A DNA stretch of 6,409 nucleotides from an uncultured Oscillospiraceae bacterium (GTDB lineage Bacteria > Bacillota > Clostridia > Oscillospirales > Ruminococcaceae): assembly GCA_910578755.1 (NCBI GenBank), contig CAJTSZ010000110.1, forward strand, positions 1-6,409. Direction: 5' to 3'. The stretch's first letter is position 1; each line of letters starts with the position of its first letter. A program made the position numbers and the translations under genes. Below the pieces are notes generated by a model. That model was not told the DNA's origin. It saw nothing but the letters and a program-made list of their open reading frames with translations, and did no database searches. Below are positions 5,816-6,409 of this stretch, one piece after another.

Positions 5816-5841
5816 TTTTGGAGGCAATAGTTGCCTCAAAA
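5816..5841. repeat. Inverted repeat with 7-bp core and T4/A4 extension
   Basis: TTTT-g-GAGGCAA-tag-TTGCCTC-AAAA. The core is perfect with a 3-base loop, and one G is bulged before the flanking T/A pairs. Confidence 0.8.
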
Positions 5842-5850
5842 CTTCTGCTA

Positions 5851-5869
5851 TTGGGGCTTTCAGCCCCAA
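5851..5869. repeat. Perfect 8-bp inverted repeat, 3-base loop
   Basis: TTGGGGCT-ttc-AGCCCCAA. It has the same TTC loop as the hairpin at 6326-6348. Confidence 0.9.
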
Positions 5870-5876
5870 GCCCTGA

Positions 5877-5908
5877 CCATATTTCTTTTGACATCAAAAG
5901 AAATATGG
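5877..5908. repeat. 32-bp near-palindrome with perfect 15-bp arms
   Basis: CCATATTTCTTTTGA-ca-TCAAAAGAAATATGG. All 15 positions match around only two central bases. It is the longest perfect inverted repeat here and stands out as A/T-rich within a G/C-rich block. As DNA it could bind a dimeric protein or extrude a cruciform; as RNA it would be a long hairpin that must open at the tip. Confidence 0.95.
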
Positions 5909-5945
5909 AAAAGAAAAATGCCGGGGTTCCACCCCTGGACCCCTT

Positions 5946-5978
5946 CCGCCCAGCCTGCTGGCGCAAAAGGCTGGGCGG
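5946..5978. repeat. Perfect 10-bp G/C-rich inverted repeat
   Basis: CCGCCCAGCC (5946-5955) with GGCTGGGCGG (5969-5978), separated by 13 bases that can themselves pair weakly (GCTGGC). Very stable, but no T tract follows. Confidence 0.9.
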
Positions 5979-6144
5979 CGCCACACAGTGCCACTGACCC
6001 CAAGCGGTTGCCCGTGCTCGCCTTGTTTTTGATTATAATGTACCGTGCATTCGCACATGGCAATGCTCCAAGGAAAACAAGGCTATGCAAGGGCAAGCCC
6101 TCCCCAAAGTGAGGTCGGGCTTCCCGCCGGTACACACCTGTTGT

Positions 6145-6173
6145 TTGCAGGCTCTAACCGTTAGAACCTGCAA
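6145..6173 (+). repeat. 12-pair hairpin with one mismatch
   Basis: TTGCAGG-c-TCTAA-ccg-TTAGA-a-CCTGCAA. Seven outer and five inner pairs flank a C/A mismatch. It extends outward by a U-G pair (6144-6174), which favours a plus-strand transcript. Part of the candidate RNA. Confidence 0.85.
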
Positions 6174-6307
6174 GCTTGGTAATGCCGAGCGCAGGCGAGG
6201 CTACTAAGCGGGCAGTCTGCCTCCTCCTTTGGACAGACCAACCGTTGTGCAGTACAGCGAACTTATAATGTGGCCATATGACCATGCGTAGTATGGGAAC
6301 GACCATC

Positions 6308-6324
6308 GCCCCACAGCGTGGGGC
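6308..6324 (+). repeat. Perfect 7-bp hairpin, 3-base loop
   Basis: GCCCCAC-agc-GTGGGGC. It is immediately followed by the hairpin at 6326, with one base between. AUCG (6305-6308) and CGAU (6348-6351) could alternatively bracket both hairpins. Confidence 0.85.
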
Positions 6325-6325
6325 T

Positions 6326-6348
6326 GCAAGTTCGTTTCACGAACTTGC
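6326..6348 (+). repeat. Perfect 10-bp hairpin of the AAGTT type
   Basis: GCAAGTTCGT-ttc-ACGAACTTGC. Perfect arms with a 3-base loop. The outer AAGTT/AACTT matches the palindromes at 5784 and 6378. Confidence 0.92.
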
Positions 6349-6366
6349 GATACCTTCTGCCTTTCA

Positions 6367-6400
6367 ACAAGTTTGGCAAGTTTGGCAAAGCCAAACTTGT
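6367..6400 (+). repeat. Direct repeat of AAGTTTGGC facing one inverted copy
   Basis: AAGTTTGGC occurs at 6369-6377 and 6378-6386, followed by GCCAAACTT at 6390-6398. Either direct copy can pair with the inverted one: the outer gives 11 bp (ACAAGTTTGGC/GCCAAACTTGT), the inner 9 bp with an AAA loop. The two forms exclude each other, so this is a natural two-state hairpin or the trace of a palindrome duplication. Confidence 0.9.
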
Positions 6401-6409
6401 AGCCCTTCA

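Larger units (their letters stand above)
5690..6019. other. Non-coding block made almost entirely of consecutive inverted repeats
   Basis: No reading frame here has a ribosome site or recognisable protein. The stretch is a chain of adjacent palindromes, each with a very short loop: CCCATA/TATGGG (5696-5714), then the repeats listed separately at 5712-5750, 5754-5779, 5784-5804, 5816-5841, 5851-5869, 5877-5908 and 5946-5978, GGGGT/ACCCC near 5923-5935, and CAGTG/CACTG (5986-5996). They are separated by only a few bases. They are not identical and not evenly spaced, so this is not CRISPR. Most lack a following T tract. Possibilities are a cluster of REP/MITE-like palindromes, a transcription barrier between murE and the right-hand element, or the 5' part of a long structured RNA. 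Confidence 0.6.
6020..6409 (+). ncRNA. Candidate large structured RNA, class not identified, may continue past the window
   Basis: No frame here looks coding, yet almost every segment pairs. Stems include UGUACC/GGUACA (6039-6044 with 6129-6134) closing a domain that holds GUGC-auuc-GCAC (6045-6056) and AAGCCC/GGGCUU (6095-6100 with 6117-6122); a hairpin at 6145-6173; GCUUGG/CCGAGC (6174-6179 with 6185-6190); GUCUG/CAGAC plus UCC/GGA (6215-6238); CGUUGU/ACAGCG (6243-6248 with 6254-6259); CCAUA/UAUGG (6274-6278 with 6292-6296); and hairpins at 6308, 6326 and 6367. GCCTTGTTTT/AAAACAAGGC (6020-6029 with 6074-6083) crosses the first stem, so a pseudoknot or alternative fold is possible. Irregular pairs 6144-6174, 6177-6187 and 6245-6257 are G-U on the plus strand only, which gives the strand. 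No firm promoter was found (TATAAT at 6034-6039 lacks a -35). An IscB-type omega RNA (HEARO) or another large RNA class are hypotheses. Confidence 0.45.

Noticed and set aside
5920..5940. GGGGTTCCACCCC as a tRNA T-arm
   Set aside because: It lacks the GGTTCGANTCC core and there is no acceptor, D or anticodon arm around it.
6034..6039. TATAAT as promoter -10 box of the candidate RNA
   Set aside because: No -35 box at 16-18 bases (nearest TTGCCC is 20 bases away). The same TTATAATGT recurs at 6263-6271, so it may be a structural repeat instead.
5615..6135. Short open frames on both strands in the palindrome block
   Set aside because: Translation simply reads through inverted repeats; no ribosome sites and no recognisable protein features.
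5690..6409. CRISPR array
   Set aside because: Repeats are inverted and differ from each other; there is no constant direct repeat or regular spacer length.
6020..6409. Group I or group II intron, RNase P RNA, tmRNA or T-box
   Set aside because: No domain V, intron core, RNase P or tmRNA signature, and no T-box GGTGGTACCGCG-like element could be found by eye; omega RNA and other large RNAs remain open.

Overview
The window looks like chromosomal DNA from an anaerobic member of the Bacillota, most likely a gut clostridium. The reasons are a pyruvate formate-lyase gene led by a ZTP ('pfl motif') riboswitch, strong Shine-Dalgarno sites, a Gram-positive non-DAP type MurE and a FemX/MurM-type enzyme. 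I would not name a genus. No rRNA, tRNA, CRISPR array or transposase gene is visible.

Layout. (1) Positions 1-1390, minus strand: the first 463 codons of pflB, cut by the left edge. Its leader (about 1391-1607) is a complete regulatory unit: a consensus sigma-A promoter, a ZTP aptamer, an overlapping intrinsic terminator, and a second large hairpin that competes with the terminator before the ribosome site. ZTP signals shortage of 10-formyl-tetrahydrofolate, and PFL makes formate, a one-carbon source, so the control logic is coherent. (2) Positions 1847-2842, plus strand: two small unrecognised genes 3 bases apart, one for a secreted Cys-containing protein and one for a membrane-anchored protein. 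The first gene and its upstream region are more A+T-rich than the surroundings. (3) A terminator at 2852-2887 separates them from a convergent pair. (4) Positions 2926-5623, minus strand: murE then a FemAB-family aminoacyltransferase. MurE adds the third residue of the peptidoglycan stem peptide, and FemAB enzymes add cross-bridge residues to that residue's side chain. The MurE specificity motif lacks the Arg used for meso-DAP, which fits Lys (or Orn) peptidoglycan with a bridge.

(5) Positions 5624-6409 hold no convincing protein gene. About 5690-6019 is a dense series of near-perfect inverted repeats with very short loops, including a 32-bp one with 15-bp arms. About 6020-6409 is a different structured stretch: many stems, long-range pairing and a possible pseudoknot, with stem imperfections that read as G-U pairs only on the plus strand. 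This is the best candidate in the window for something not explained by ordinary annotation: a large structured RNA, possibly the leader RNA of a mobile or RNA-guided element whose gene would lie to the right of the window. That identity is a hypothesis only.
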